This document shows positions 9,192 to 17,130 of a stretch of DNA of 64,000 nucleotides, piece by piece; within the stretch, counting starts at the first letter, position 1, and every line of letters starts with the position of its first letter. Made by a program: the position numbers and the translations under genes. Source of the DNA: Pectobacterium peruviense (GTDB lineage: Bacteria; Pseudomonadota; Gammaproteobacteria; Enterobacterales; Enterobacteriaceae); assembly GCF_002847345.1 (NCBI RefSeq), contig NZ_LXFV01000005.1:62001-126000 (forward strand), read 5' to 3'. The notes under the pieces are model-generated. The model did not search any database, had not been told where the DNA came from, and worked only from the letters and a program-made list of their open reading frames with translations.

Positions 9192-9293
9192 ATGGCTAAT
9201 TCTATTTTTATGAAGATAACGGGAAAAATTCAGGGACTCATTTCTGAAGGGTGTTTAAGTATCGATTCTGTAGGGAATAAACATATTTCTGGT
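9041..9293 (+). repeat. Direct repeat, copy 1: hcp leader plus first 34 codons
   Basis: This segment matches 10127-10380 with scattered substitutions and a single-base length difference. The similarity starts at TACCATTAAAAACAA and ends abruptly after the 34th hcp codon (Gly), where copy 1 continues CTCGAGAAAG and copy 2 continues CACGAAGATG. The divergence of the two copies implies an old duplication, with later loss of the rest of hcp in copy 1. Confidence 0.85.
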
Positions 9294-9320
9294 CTCGAGA
9301 AAGCTGTTTTCATCTTATGA
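9192..9320 (+). pseudogene. Truncated hcp (T6SS tube protein), N-terminal 34 residues only
   Basis: The ATG at 9192 starts MANSIFMKITGKIQGLISEG, identical in its first 20 residues to the intact Hcp at 10279. After residue 34 the frame runs into eight unrelated codons (LEKAVFIL) and stops with TGA at 9318-9320. The stop overlaps the start of the following immunity-like gene in ATGA, so translation of the remnant could still couple to that gene. The rest of hcp and any cognate effector were presumably deleted. Confidence 0.8.
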
Positions 9321-9745
9321 AAACGATCTTAACTATCTTCATTTTATTATCTTCCCTGCTGTTCTTTTGGGGATGGCTTATCATCGTTCCTGATACCGTT
9401 TATACGGAAAAAGACATTTTTAAGTACTATACATTAACCTATAAAGAAATCAGGGACGCACCGAGACTGTCAAAGAAGTATTACTTTTCTTATGGGCCGA
9501 GTGATGAGGCAAACCCTCAGATAAGTACGATATATTCATGCGATCTAGATAACATTAATGAGGCTTACGATAAGTTGCTCGATTATGTTAACAGTACTGG
9601 CATCCCATTAGTTGATGATTTCTCCTTAGGTAATTACCCATCATTCGATGAATACTTTCAGATCATTAAAACAAAAGAGCAAGACAGAGTAACAATGAAA
9701 GAAATAGAATGTCTAATGTTGGATTTATCCAAGGAACAACGTTAA
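9317..9745 (+). CDS. Membrane-anchored putative T6SS immunity protein (copy 1)
   Basis: The 142-residue product has an N-terminal hydrophobic anchor (TILTIFILLSSLLFFWGWLIIV, about 3-25) followed by a soluble domain expected in the periplasm. It is paralogous to the protein at 11910-12341: both have an anchor, then a short charged segment, then HYTLTLDEVKDI / YYTLTYKEIRDA, then a KYYFSYG / NYEFYYY segment. Its start overlaps the stop of the truncated hcp. Location next to hcp and topology fit an immunity protein against a periplasmic effector, but the family is not one I recognise. Confidence 0.6.
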   Translation: MKTILTIFILLSSLLFFWGWLIIVPDTVYTEKDIFKYYTLTYKEIRDAPRLSKKYYFSYGPSDEANPQISTIYSCDLDNINEAYDKLLDYVNSTGIPLVDDFSLGNYPSFDEYFQIIKTKEQDRVTMKEIECLMLDLSKEQR

Positions 9746-10126
9746 TTAATACTATGATTGAGTGAATGGCGTAATGGATTAAAAAATGAGTACATTCGCG
9801 TTTGAGCTGTCCTTGGCTTAGAAATAAGTCAAAAAGGCGTTATCATTAATAAAAAATCTTATTAATCTATTCCTTCAGCGCTGAAGGAGAGTGATGAACG
9901 AACATGCATGGAATAATCACTACTTTGAAAACATGAGCGAGTTTCGAAATACAATATTAATTTCTTTCTCAACCAAGCGCCAGAAATAGCCGGTCTCACT
10001 GATGTCCAGAATTCACGATCGCTTTCAGATGCCAAAATCTACATCTTGAGGTTTATTGGGTATGATAAACTTATCATTGAATATAATTATCAGGCTAATA
10101 AATAAATTTCATCCTATATGGTGACT
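9746..10126 (+). other. AT-rich gap between the two hcp modules
   Basis: No intact gene is seen. It contains a 16-bp perfect palindrome CCTTCAGCGCTGAAGG (about 9872-9887) just before a small broken reading frame. It ends where copy 2 of the hcp leader repeat begins. Confidence 0.4.
9894..10105 (+). pseudogene. Possible frameshifted small gene between hcp modules
   Basis: An ATG at 9894, preceded by GGAGAGTG, reads MNEHAWNNHYFENMSEFR and stops at 9989. In another frame the same stretch reads without stop from about 9940 through NFFLNQAPEIAGLTDVQ and KIYILRFIGYDKLIIEY to a TAA at 10103-10105. Joining the frames near 9945 would give a protein of about 70 residues with normal composition. It may be a remnant of an effector or immunity gene. 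No family is recognised. Confidence 0.35.
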
Positions 10127-10380
10127 TACCATTAAAAACAATCAATTATAGAATTTTGGAAAGGATATCTTTCTGATAGGAATCATATTTCTTATTAAAT
10201 AGTCGAGTTCTTCTTTTGTTCAATCAAGATTTACGTTATAAGTTTCCCAACAAGGATTTTTAACAGGGAGTTACACGAATGGCTAATTCTATTTTCATGA
10301 AGATTACCGGAAAAATTCAGGGTCTGATCTCTGAAGGGTGTTTAAGTATCGATTCTGTAGGAAATAAACATATCTCTGGT
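10127..10380 (+). repeat. Direct repeat, copy 2: leader and 5' end of intact hcp
   Basis: This is the partner of 9041-9293. It contains the 5' leader and the first 34 codons of the intact hcp at 10279. The match is strongest over the coding start and the AACAAGGATTTTTAACAGGG segment upstream of it. Confidence 0.85.
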
Positions 10381-10758
10381 CACGAAGATGAGATTTTTGT
10401 TTATGCAACGAATTACGACTTATCAAGAGATCGACACGTCAATCATCACCCCTTTTCTGTGACCAAAGTCGTTGATAAATCCACACCGCTCTTACTAACC
10501 AGCATCGCCAACAATGAGCTAATGGAAGTTGAATTGAGGTATTACCGTACCTCCGCCAGCGGGACCCAAGAGAACTACATGACAATTACATTAAGGGATG
10601 CCTCTATTGTCAATATCTCTAATCAGAATCCCAACTCATTGACGCATAACGATATGCAGCCATTTGAAACCCTAAGCCTGCGTTATGAGAGTATTACCTG
10701 CCAGCACAATATCGCAGGGACATCGGGATACAGCATATTAACTGAAAATATGTACTGA
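10279..10758 (+). CDS. hcp: Hcp family type VI secretion tube protein
   Basis: Hcp forms the hexameric inner tube of the type VI secretion system and carries small effectors. The 159-residue product has typical Hcp features: MANSIFMKITGKIQG, GHEDEIFVYATNYDLSRDRHVNHHPF near residues 35-60, DKSTPLL near 70, the NHNDMQP-like THNDMQPFETLSLRYESI block near 125-145 and the HNIAGTSGYS C-terminus. No other T6SS structural genes are nearby, so it is an orphan hcp island. The effector candidate starts 6 bp after its stop. Confidence 0.93.
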   Translation: MANSIFMKITGKIQGLISEGCLSIDSVGNKHISGHEDEIFVYATNYDLSRDRHVNHHPFSVTKVVDKSTPLLLTSIANNELMEVELRYYRTSASGTQENYMTITLRDASIVNISNQNPNSLTHNDMQPFETLSLRYESITCQHNIAGTSGYSILTENMY

Positions 10759-10764
10759 TAAACC

Positions 10765-11511
10765 ATGAATAAATTCAATGATATTATCAACGAATGCGAC
10801 CTTAGTTTTTCCGATTGGGGAAAGAACTATCCGCGTTGGTCGCCTATTGACTTCGTTTGGTGGAAAACATTTGGCGGTGATGATTATTTAAATAAATACA
10901 AGGATAGTTATATTATTTTCCATAAAGAGAAAATAAAAGATATTGCTCGACAATATAAAATACCAGCAACGCTCCTTGCTTTGGTTGCTCGTTCCGAAGC
11001 CGGAGGTATGGTTGATTATCTTAAATATCCAGTTTTATTTTACAGGCAGGCAGAGTATACCTACAATAGTTGGACAGAGATGGATACCTCTACGTCCAGC
11101 CCTGAGAAAACATCGATAGGTATTATCGCAATGCAAATTAGAGTAGTAGCCGAGATTTTCGGAAAAACCCCAAGTGAGTTGAAAAATGCAGAAGCAACAT
11201 ATATTTCTATCTGCCTAAATAAAGATAATTTCAACCTTACTATGGTCGCACGCCATCTTTATGAGTTAATCAATTACGACTACCCTGGTGCTGACACGTT
11301 GAACCTAACAGACGAGCAGTTTATTCTTGCTGGTTCACGCTATAATAGAGGCATTGAACGCAGTCACAGTGATTTTATTCGTTCGATAAATGCAGAAAAA
11401 AGTTTGGTAGATGTAAGGGACTGGACATCATATGGTAGAAGAATGTTAAGTCATCGCGAAAAAGTAACAAAATTACTTTATAGTAGTACGACTGTTATGC
11501 AAAGACCGTAG
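10765..11511 (+). CDS. Putative Hcp-associated muramidase/transglycosylase effector
   Basis: The 248-residue protein has no evident signal peptide. A segment around residue 75 (TLLALVARSEAGG) places a Glu after a helix as in lysozyme-like folds. SIGIIAMQIRVVAEIFG near residue 118 and FILAGSRYNRGIE near residue 192 resemble the helical motifs and the [AG]xxYNxG element of lytic transglycosylases. It starts 6 bp after hcp and is followed by small membrane and periplasm-facing genes, the arrangement effector-immunity. I infer a T6SS cargo that cuts peptidoglycan. The catalytic Glu (about residue 77) is a prediction; other toxin activities cannot be excluded. Confidence 0.55.
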   Translation: MNKFNDIINECDLSFSDWGKNYPRWSPIDFVWWKTFGGDDYLNKYKDSYIIFHKEKIKDIARQYKIPATLLALVARSEAGGMVDYLKYPVLFYRQAEYTYNSWTEMDTSTSSPEKTSIGIIAMQIRVVAEIFGKTPSELKNAEATYISICLNKDNFNLTMVARHLYELINYDYPGADTLNLTDEQFILAGSRYNRGIERSHSDFIRSINAEKSLVDVRDWTSYGRRMLSHREKVTKLLYSSTTVMQRP

Positions 11512-11518
11512 GATAAAC

Positions 11519-11842
11519 ATGCAGCCAGGAAAAATATCAATGTCACGAGCAAAAAAATTCCTCTATCATGTCTATTTTTATGCCTATTCTGCGTTATGCC
11601 TTTTTTTAATCAATGCTTTTTCTACCACTGAATATGAATGGATGATAGATGGCGACTCAGTTGCAGATTTCTGTGAAGTGCCGGAAGCCGATGCTGATGG
11701 TTTTTTCAGTATCATTATTGTTCCTTTATCTATCCCTTTTTTTATTTTTAAAAGAAGCCTGCCTAGAATCATTACTTATCTTATCATCCTCGGGTATCAT
11801 TCATACCGTTTTTATACACGAATCAGTCTTTGTCCAAATTAG
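11519..11842 (+). CDS. Small three-TM protein, putative immunity (copy 1)
   Basis: The 107-residue protein has three hydrophobic segments (about 15-33, 58-75, 82-98). It is clearly paralogous to 12385-12687: both share FYAYSALCLFLINAFSTTEYEW / FYSYSALCLFLIHAFSTIEYEW, an IIIVPLSIPF segment and an IITYLIIL segment before a Cys-Pro ending. The ATG at 11519 follows TAGGATAAAC; an in-frame Met at residue 7 is an alternative. It lies 7 bp after the effector candidate. The function is unknown; immunity or effector-binding is an inference from position. Confidence 0.6.
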   Translation: MQPGKISMSRAKKFLYHVYFYAYSALCLFLINAFSTTEYEWMIDGDSVADFCEVPEADADGFFSIIIVPLSIPFFIFKRSLPRIITYLIILGYHSYRFYTRISLCPN

Positions 11843-11909
11843 TCTATTTTGAGTAAACTATAAACTAATAAAACTGACGAATTGGATAACAAACAAAAAA
11901 TACAATGAC

Positions 11910-12341
11910 ATGTTGAAATTCAAATACAGTGACTTAATAAAATCAATATTTTTACTATTTATCTCAATTGGCATATTTGTTATTTTCGCAGGATTATTCC
12001 ACGAAGGAAGTTACCACTACAAAAAAGATGATCATTTTACACATTATACTTTAACCCTAGATGAAGTAAAAGACATATCTGTTATTTCTGACAATTACGA
12101 ATTTTACTATTACTCACCAGATGGCACGCAGCGATTAACCAATGGCGTAGTTTTTTATAACCCAATTCCTGAGCGTAAAACTGAATTGGTAAAATACATA
12201 GAGACACTTGGATTTAAAAAATCCAAAAGCATCCCATGGAGTTATGGAAATATAATTGAAGTATGGATAAAAGGACATGATGAGGTTAATTTAATACAAG
12301 ATGATAAAAACAGAAGGATTGATATCTCATTTATTAAATAG
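11910..12341 (+). CDS. Membrane-anchored putative T6SS immunity protein (copy 2)
   Basis: The 143-residue protein has an N-terminal anchor (SIFLLFISIGIFVIFAGLF, about 12-30) and a C-terminal soluble domain. It is paralogous to 9317-9745 in layout and in the YTLTLDEVKDI region. It is the only complete anchor-plus-periplasmic-domain protein next to the intact effector, so it is the best candidate for direct inhibition of a peptidoglycan hydrolase. Its end overlaps a frame that leads into the next small gene. Confidence 0.6.
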   Translation: MLKFKYSDLIKSIFLLFISIGIFVIFAGLFHEGSYHYKKDDHFTHYTLTLDEVKDISVISDNYEFYYYSPDGTQRLTNGVVFYNPIPERKTELVKYIETLGFKKSKSIPWSYGNIIEVWIKGHDEVNLIQDDKNRRIDISFIK

Positions 12342-12384
12342 TAATATTAATTTTTCATCAGGATTCAAAAAGGAATTTGAAAGC

Positions 12385-12687
12385 ATGTTTAAAAAAAATC
12401 AAATCTATAACATCTATTTTTATTCTTATTCTGCCTTATGTCTTTTTTTAATCCATGCATTTTCTACAATCGAATATGAATGGCTATTTGGTGACAGCTC
12501 ACTTAAAAATTTTTGTGAAAACCCGAGAGGCTATGCTGATAGTTTTTCAAATTTCATCATCATCCCTTTGTCCATTCCTTTTCTGCTGGTTAAGCGGACT
12601 CCTCCAAAAATCATTACTTACCTTATCATTCTGCTCTATTACTCAGGCAGTTTCTATACACGCGTTACTATCTGCCCGTACTGGTAA
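12385..12687 (+). CDS. Small three-TM protein, putative immunity (copy 2)
   Basis: The ATG at 12385, preceded by AAAGGA, gives 100 residues (MFKKNQIYNIYFYSYSALCL...). Three hydrophobic segments correspond to those of the paralogue at 11519. The frame is open further upstream to 12301, but that part overlaps the previous gene and has no counterpart in the paralogue. Alternation of the two small families (3TM, anchored, 3TM) points to duplication of an immunity unit. Confidence 0.6.
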   Translation: MFKKNQIYNIYFYSYSALCLFLIHAFSTIEYEWLFGDSSLKNFCENPRGYADSFSNFIIIPLSIPFLLVKRTPPKIITYLIILLYYSGSFYTRVTICPYW

Positions 12688-12707
12688 CACACTCTGTCGA
12701 GTGCAAA

Positions 12708-12729
12708 ACTCGCCGCCGCAGCGGCGAGT
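12708..12729. terminator. Hairpin between convergent genes
   Basis: ACTCGCCGC (12708-12716) pairs perfectly with GCGGCGAGT (12721-12729) around a CGCA loop. It lies between the end of the T6SS island and the 3' end of curA, and could serve both directions. T-runs are poor, so termination efficiency is uncertain. Confidence 0.6.
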
Positions 12730-12737
12730 CTAGTGTA

Positions 12738-13775
12738 TTACGCATCTGGCCCGATTCTGATCACCAACTTACCGAAATTGCGACCATGTAATAGACCGAT
12801 AAAGGCTTCCGGGGCATTTTCCAGACCGTCGACAATCTCTTCCCGATATTTGATCTTACCTTGCGCGACCCACGGCGAAACCTCTTTCCAGAATTCATCA
12901 AAGCGATGACCATAATCATCAAAAATGATGAACCCCTGCATGCGAATACGCTTCTTCAGGATAGTCCCCGCGAGCAGCGATAAGCGGTCTGGGCCATCGG
13001 GCAACCCAGTGGCATTGTAGCCAGAGACTAATCCGCACACCGGAATACGCGCCGAGGTATTCAGCAGCGGTAATACCGCGTCAAAGACTTTCCCACCGAC
13101 GTTTTCAAAGTAGATATCGATGCCCTGCGGACAGGCCTGTTTCAGCTGTTCGGCAAAATCATCCGCTCGGTGGTCGAGGCACACATCAAACCCAAGAACC
13201 TCAACCGCGTAGCGACACTTCTCCGCCCCACCAGCCACACCGACAACCCGACAACCTTTCAGTTTCCCGACCTGGCCGACCGTCGCGCCGACAGGCCCCG
13301 TAGCGGCGGCTACCACCAGCGTTTCACCGGCTTTCGGCTGGCCGATATCCGTCAGCCCCATATACGCAGTAAAGCCCGGCATGCCCAGTACGCCCAGCGC
13401 ATAGGAAGGATTGGTGGGCGACTGCCCCAGATTGGTTAAGCCTTTACCGTCAGATACCGCATAGTCCTGCCAGCCGCTGTAAGACAGTACCCAATCGCAC
13501 GTCTGATAATCCGGGTGTTTTGATTCAACCACGCGGCTGATAGTTCCACCGACCATCACGTCATTCAGTTCGACCGGTTTGGCATAAGAAGGCGCGTCAC
13601 TCATGCGGCCACGCATGTAGGGATCGAGGGAAAGAAACACGGTGCGCAGCAACACTTGCCCCGTATTGATTGATGGAACAGCCTGTTGTTCCAGATGAAA
13701 ATTATCTTGTGTCGGCGCGCCGTGCGGGCGTTGAGCCAAAACCACACGGCGGTTAATGCGATCGGTTTGCGGCAT
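12738..13775 (-). CDS. curA: NADPH-dependent curcumin/zinc-independent MDR oxidoreductase CurA
   Basis: The 345-residue product is nearly collinear with E. coli CurA (YncB), a cytosolic NADPH-dependent reductase of conjugated enones from the medium-chain dehydrogenase superfamily. Diagnostic segments are VFLSLDPYMRGRMSD near residue 50, LGVLGMPGFTAYMGL near residue 130, and the coenzyme-binding AAATGPVGATVGQVGKLKGC near 160-180. The start at 13775 is chosen because GGAGGATATT precedes it directly; an in-frame ATG four codons upstream lacks such a site. Confidence 0.94.
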   Translation of the reverse strand: MPQTDRINRRVVLAQRPHGAPTQDNFHLEQQAVPSINTGQVLLRTVFLSLDPYMRGRMSDAPSYAKPVELNDVMVGGTISRVVESKHPDYQTCDWVLSYSGWQDYAVSDGKGLTNLGQSPTNPSYALGVLGMPGFTAYMGLTDIGQPKAGETLVVAAATGPVGATVGQVGKLKGCRVVGVAGGAEKCRYAVEVLGFDVCLDHRADDFAEQLKQACPQGIDIYFENVGGKVFDAVLPLLNTSARIPVCGLVSGYNATGLPDGPDRLSLLAGTILKKRIRMQGFIIFDDYGHRFDEFWKEVSPWVAQGKIKYREEIVDGLENAPEAFIGLLHGRNFGKLVIRIGPDA

Positions 13776-13869
13776 AATATCCTCCATTAGACAAAGCGCG
13801 TTGATAAAATCACTTCGTTAACAATAGGATCTGTTCTTTCTTCTGGCTACGCAAACCGTGCGGCGTTGA

Positions 13870-14376
13870 TTATGCCGTTTTGCTTTTTTCGTAACGCGAC
13901 ATGCGATCCAGATACCCCATGACGAGCGCAGACAGCACAAACGTCAAATGGATAATCACATACCACATCAGCTTGTTATCCGGGATATTACGAGCATCCA
14001 TGAACACGCGCAGCAGATGGATCGACGAGATAGCAACAATCGAGGCAGCCACTTTATTTTTTAGCGAGCCTGAGTCCATCTTACCGAGCCAGTTCAACTT
14101 TTCTCTGCCATCGGTGATATCTAATGCCGACACAAAGTTTTCGTAGCCGGATAGCATGACCATCACTAGCAGCCCGCCAACCAGCGTCATATCGATCAGT
14201 GATAGCAACACCAGCACCAAATCTGCCTCTGCCATATCAAAGATATTGGGCAGGACGTGGAACACTTCCTGGAAAAACTTAATCGCCAGCGCCAGTAAGC
14301 CCAGCGATAGCCCAAGATAAACAGGGGCAAGCAGCCAGCGCGATGAGTACATCAGATTCTCAATAAAACGTTCCAT
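13870..14376 (-). CDS. yqhA: UPF0114 inner-membrane protein YqhA
   Basis: The 168-residue protein matches YqhA (UPF0114), with [25 protein letters not shown]-type N-terminus and about four hydrophobic segments (residues 15-33, 50-78, 105-125, 135-155). No biochemical function is established for the family. It is preceded by AGGAGG-like CAGGAGG on the plus strand complement only weakly; the ATG at 14376 is conserved with the family start. It lies 94 bp from curA. Confidence 0.92.
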   Translation of the reverse strand: MERFIENLMYSSRWLLAPVYLGLSLGLLALAIKFFQEVFHVLPNIFDMAEADLVLVLLSLIDMTLVGGLLVMVMLSGYENFVSALDITDGREKLNWLGKMDSGSLKNKVAASIVAISSIHLLRVFMDARNIPDNKLMWYVIIHLTFVLSALVMGYLDRMSRYEKSKTA

Positions 14377-14808
14377 AACTCACTATATGCAGGAGGAAAA
14401 GAGGGAAATAATAGCGAAAAGTCCTGCTGTGGTGTTAATCAATTCTTGAACAGAATGCACCCTTTACGGAATGCACTATCGCATCGTCAACGGTGAGTGC
14501 CGCGTTTTGTGATCCTGCCTGTATCAACCTTTAAATCGATGCCGTTTCTTTCTCGCCCACGGCACGCATCTGGAAGTGCGCCGCTAAGCCATGCCCACCA
14601 CCGCATAGGCGTTTCATCATCGTGTTCGGTGCTACCAGACAATCATCGAACGCGATAACAATAACCTCAAAACACAGGCTGAAAAATACGCTAACGCATT
14701 GATATTTTCGTATCTTTCCTTATATTCTGCCTTTCTGAATACGTCATTATTCATGATGGCGTGAATCCGGCCTCATCGACTAAACACCCAAGACAAGAAG
14801 GATGAGTA
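14377..14808. other. Gap between yqhA and the immunity-gene array
   Basis: No gene, repeat or RNA is recognised in these 432 bases. It should contain the yqhA promoter (minus) and the promoter of the first array gene (plus). A GAAGGATGAGTA ribosome site ends the gap at the ATG of 14809. Confidence 0.4.
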
Positions 14809-15324
14809 ATGGGGAATCCAGAAAAAATCGCTTTCTTCGTACTCTTAAAAGCATTCGTTCGGTTCGGTAACTTACTTCAATCGATGAGTATTATTTTACC
14901 GAAAGAGGTTGTTTTACTTACGGATGATCTTTGGGACTACCTTGTATCAGATGCGAAAAATATAAATACCAACCCGGCGCTTGAGGCTATAGACACAGCC
15001 GTGGTAGATGAACAGGATGCGAACAGTGACGAGATTTTAAAAAATCTGTATCTCTACGCTTTTTCAGACTTCCTCATGTTTTTCTCTGAAGGTACTGCAA
15101 GCTTAACGGCAGCAGAATCATCGATTATTGACGCCTATGATTACATGGCGACTCAACGCTTTTTACTCAACGAGAAGGAAGGAAAAGCGACAATATTGAG
15201 TGATGACGATGAGGAAAAAATAAAACGCGATCCACTGTATACGGGAGAGCTTACGGCTCAGCAAGCAGACCGGACTTTCGCTGAAAGCATCGTTCAATGG
15301 GACGACGTGGTAGCATTTCGATGA
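14809..15324 (+). CDS. Hypothetical protein, first gene of immunity array
   Basis: The 171-residue acidic protein is not recognised. It begins MGNPEKIAFFVLLKAFVRFGN and is rich in Asp and Glu with predicted helical character. A shift of one base near 15316 would join it to an open frame (FDENFPQMTCFNDKEHKHEF...) running to 15457, so its C-terminus may be broken here. Place, size and composition agree with the neighbouring immunity genes, but no family evidence supports a specific function. Confidence 0.6.
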   Translation: MGNPEKIAFFVLLKAFVRFGNLLQSMSIILPKEVVLLTDDLWDYLVSDAKNINTNPALEAIDTAVVDEQDANSDEILKNLYLYAFSDFLMFFSEGTASLTAAESSIIDAYDYMATQRFLLNEKEGKATILSDDDEEKIKRDPLYTGELTAQQADRTFAESIVQWDDVVAFR

Positions 15325-15457
15325 GAATTTCCCCCAAATGACATGTTTCAATGATAAAGAACATAAGCACGAGTTTGTCGTGGTTGGCGATATCAAATCC
15401 CTTGATCTAATAAAAGCAAAGATGGCTGGTTGGATTGATGGAATAGGATTGCTATAG
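15317..15457 (+). pseudogene. Possible frameshifted C-terminal extension of the 14809 gene
   Basis: This open segment, in the +1 frame relative to the gene at 14809, reads FDENFPQMTCFND, KHEFVVVGDIKSLDLIKAK and MAGWIDGIGLL before TAG at 15455-15457. It follows the upstream TGA immediately and ends 8 bp before the next ATG, filling a gap that is otherwise unexplained. It may be the true C-terminus of the upstream gene displaced by an indel, or a separate 39-codon gene from the ATG at 15338. Confidence 0.35.
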
Positions 15458-15465
15458 GAAAAAAT

Positions 15466-15921
15466 ATGAATGGTAATGCGTTTGAAGCGTGGCGAGACGA
15501 GCTGCTTTCTTTGGACAGATATGAGAATGCCGAAGATGCCCGCCAATTTTCAACGTTGGTAAAAGGCGTCATTGGTAAGCTTGATGCAAAAACGATAGAT
15601 GTGTTGTTAGACACATTTTGCGATGATGATGATTATGGTATTCAGGAGCGAGTACTGGTTGTTCTCGATCATGCGGATGCCACCCTTTATGCAGAAAGAC
15701 TTGCCACCAATTTTGCCAAAATAAAGAATCAGGCAAGCGACAAGGAATGGCCGTTAATATTAATCGGGCGAATGGTGAATTCGGAAAATGATGAAAAGAT
15801 CAATGCCATCGTTTTAGCGGCCAAAAAACATAAATCATTCGACGACTTCATTCGCAGCGATGAGTTTTTGGATGAATATCCAGAACTCACTAGCTATATC
15901 GATGATCATCTCGATCGATGA
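15466..15921 (+). CDS. Imm30-like/helical-repeat immunity protein
   Basis: The 151-residue, strongly acidic, all-helical protein has HEAT-like units (ERVLVVLDHADATLYAERL, WPLILIGRMVNSENDEKIN). The layout recalls the Imm30 group of immunity proteins of polymorphic toxin systems, from memory of the family's features; a profile search is needed to confirm. The ATG at 15466 follows GGAAAAAAT. No cognate toxin is seen nearby. Confidence 0.5.
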   Translation: MNGNAFEAWRDELLSLDRYENAEDARQFSTLVKGVIGKLDAKTIDVLLDTFCDDDDYGIQERVLVVLDHADATLYAERLATNFAKIKNQASDKEWPLILIGRMVNSENDEKINAIVLAAKKHKSFDDFIRSDEFLDEYPELTSYIDDHLDR

Positions 15922-15964
15922 GAGTCTCGCTGGTTAATACAATTGGGAAGGCGAAGGAATAACG

Positions 15965-16558
15965 ATGTTCAATGAACTGGTTTTTGTAGAAGGCAATCCT
16001 GACAAGGACCATCCCTATCTTGGTGGCAGTCCCTTTTTACCAGCATCGATAACCTGGCCGACGGACTCAAGCGGCTCAGACTTACTCCACCTTGCCAGTT
16101 TTCCATCAACATTCATTAATCAGCATATTCCAGACATGGAATTGGACGATAGGCTTGTGGTTTCCGTCTTCACGCCCTATTCACTGTTATCTGATGGCTA
16201 TATTGAGAAGGCAATGAATGAGGGAGGAAAAGTGTTAGCTTATATCCCCACTAACCAGCCGTTAGAGGCCTATGGCAACCCGATCATTCCATCGCGGCGA
16301 ATAACCCTATTGCAAAACCCGAATGACGACAACGATGAAAATGGTATTGCCAAGATCGCGGGTATTCCAGCATGGATTCAGGACGAAGAAAGTCATGAGG
16401 ATCTGAGCTATACCCTGCAAATTAACCATTCTCGCCTAAATAAAGCAGCGCCCAGCCATAAAGGCATTCTTGCCGGTGGTATGGGATATTTGCTGTTGAA
16501 GAAAGGGATTAATGGCGAAGATCTTCAAGCCGGGAAATGGATCATTCAAACATCATAA
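15965..16558 (+). CDS. DUF1963-like (YwqG-type) protein, probable immunity
   Basis: The 197-residue protein has the DUF1963 opening LGGSPFLPASITWP (about 20-33), followed by HLASFPSTF and a C-terminal HKGILAGGMGYLLL. It is paralogous to the minus-strand protein at 18636-19232, which has VGGGAYLPSEISWP and HKGILSDGMGYLFL at the same places. Members of this family often stand among immunity genes of contact-dependent toxins. Cytosolic location is expected, as no signal peptide is present. Confidence 0.6.
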   Translation: MFNELVFVEGNPDKDHPYLGGSPFLPASITWPTDSSGSDLLHLASFPSTFINQHIPDMELDDRLVVSVFTPYSLLSDGYIEKAMNEGGKVLAYIPTNQPLEAYGNPIIPSRRITLLQNPNDDNDENGIAKIAGIPAWIQDEESHEDLSYTLQINHSRLNKAAPSHKGILAGGMGYLLLKKGINGEDLQAGKWIIQTS

Positions 16559-16609
16559 AACCGTGCATTGATCAATGCAGCGTTGGGTTAACGATTCTAT
16601 GGATAATAA

Positions 16610-17047
16610 ATGAACATCGCACAGTGCATCCTTTCCATTACGCCACATTGGCATTGCCATGTGCCTGCATCTGACACCGAGTGGGAGACTATCGAAAGCA
16701 GTACGGCACTGATTTTTCCGCCTGATTATAGAGAGTTTATGAAATGGTCGGATGGCGGAGAAGGGAGACTTTCGCATGTTTATTTATCGATATGGCCGTC
16801 AACACAGATAGTGAAATTAAATCAGGATTATAAAATTAACCATTATTTAGGCGATAGGGTCCTCGCGATTGGCTCAGATGGTGGATCCATTTGTTTTTTA
16901 TTAGATTATCGATTCACAGACACGCCAACATTTGCAAGTGTGAATATTGGCGATCTTGACCCAAGAAAGATGAAGAGCATTGCATCGACATTCACATCTG
17001 CACTCAACTTAGCCATTTCAGGGCAGATAGTCGGTGATGAACTGTAA
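16610..17047 (+). CDS. SUKH (SMI1/KNR4) family immunity protein
   Basis: The 145-residue protein shows the SMI1/KNR4 pattern: TEWETIESSTALIFPPDYREFMKWSDGGEG (about 24-52), with the PxDYxxF and xNGG-like elements, then VLAIGSDGGSICFLLD (about 85-100). SUKH proteins neutralise diverse nuclease and other toxins by direct binding in the cytosol. No toxin lies next to it, which fits an orphan immunity gene. Confidence 0.75.
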   Translation: MNIAQCILSITPHWHCHVPASDTEWETIESSTALIFPPDYREFMKWSDGGEGRLSHVYLSIWPSTQIVKLNQDYKINHYLGDRVLAIGSDGGSICFLLDYRFTDTPTFASVNIGDLDPRKMKSIASTFTSALNLAISGQIVGDEL

Positions 17048-17130
17048 CTCCCCTCAAGATTAGTCCCACCCCGTTAGTTTACAATTTATCTAGCCTTTAA
17101 CTTGGGTCTTGTGGGAACGCATTGAGGAAC

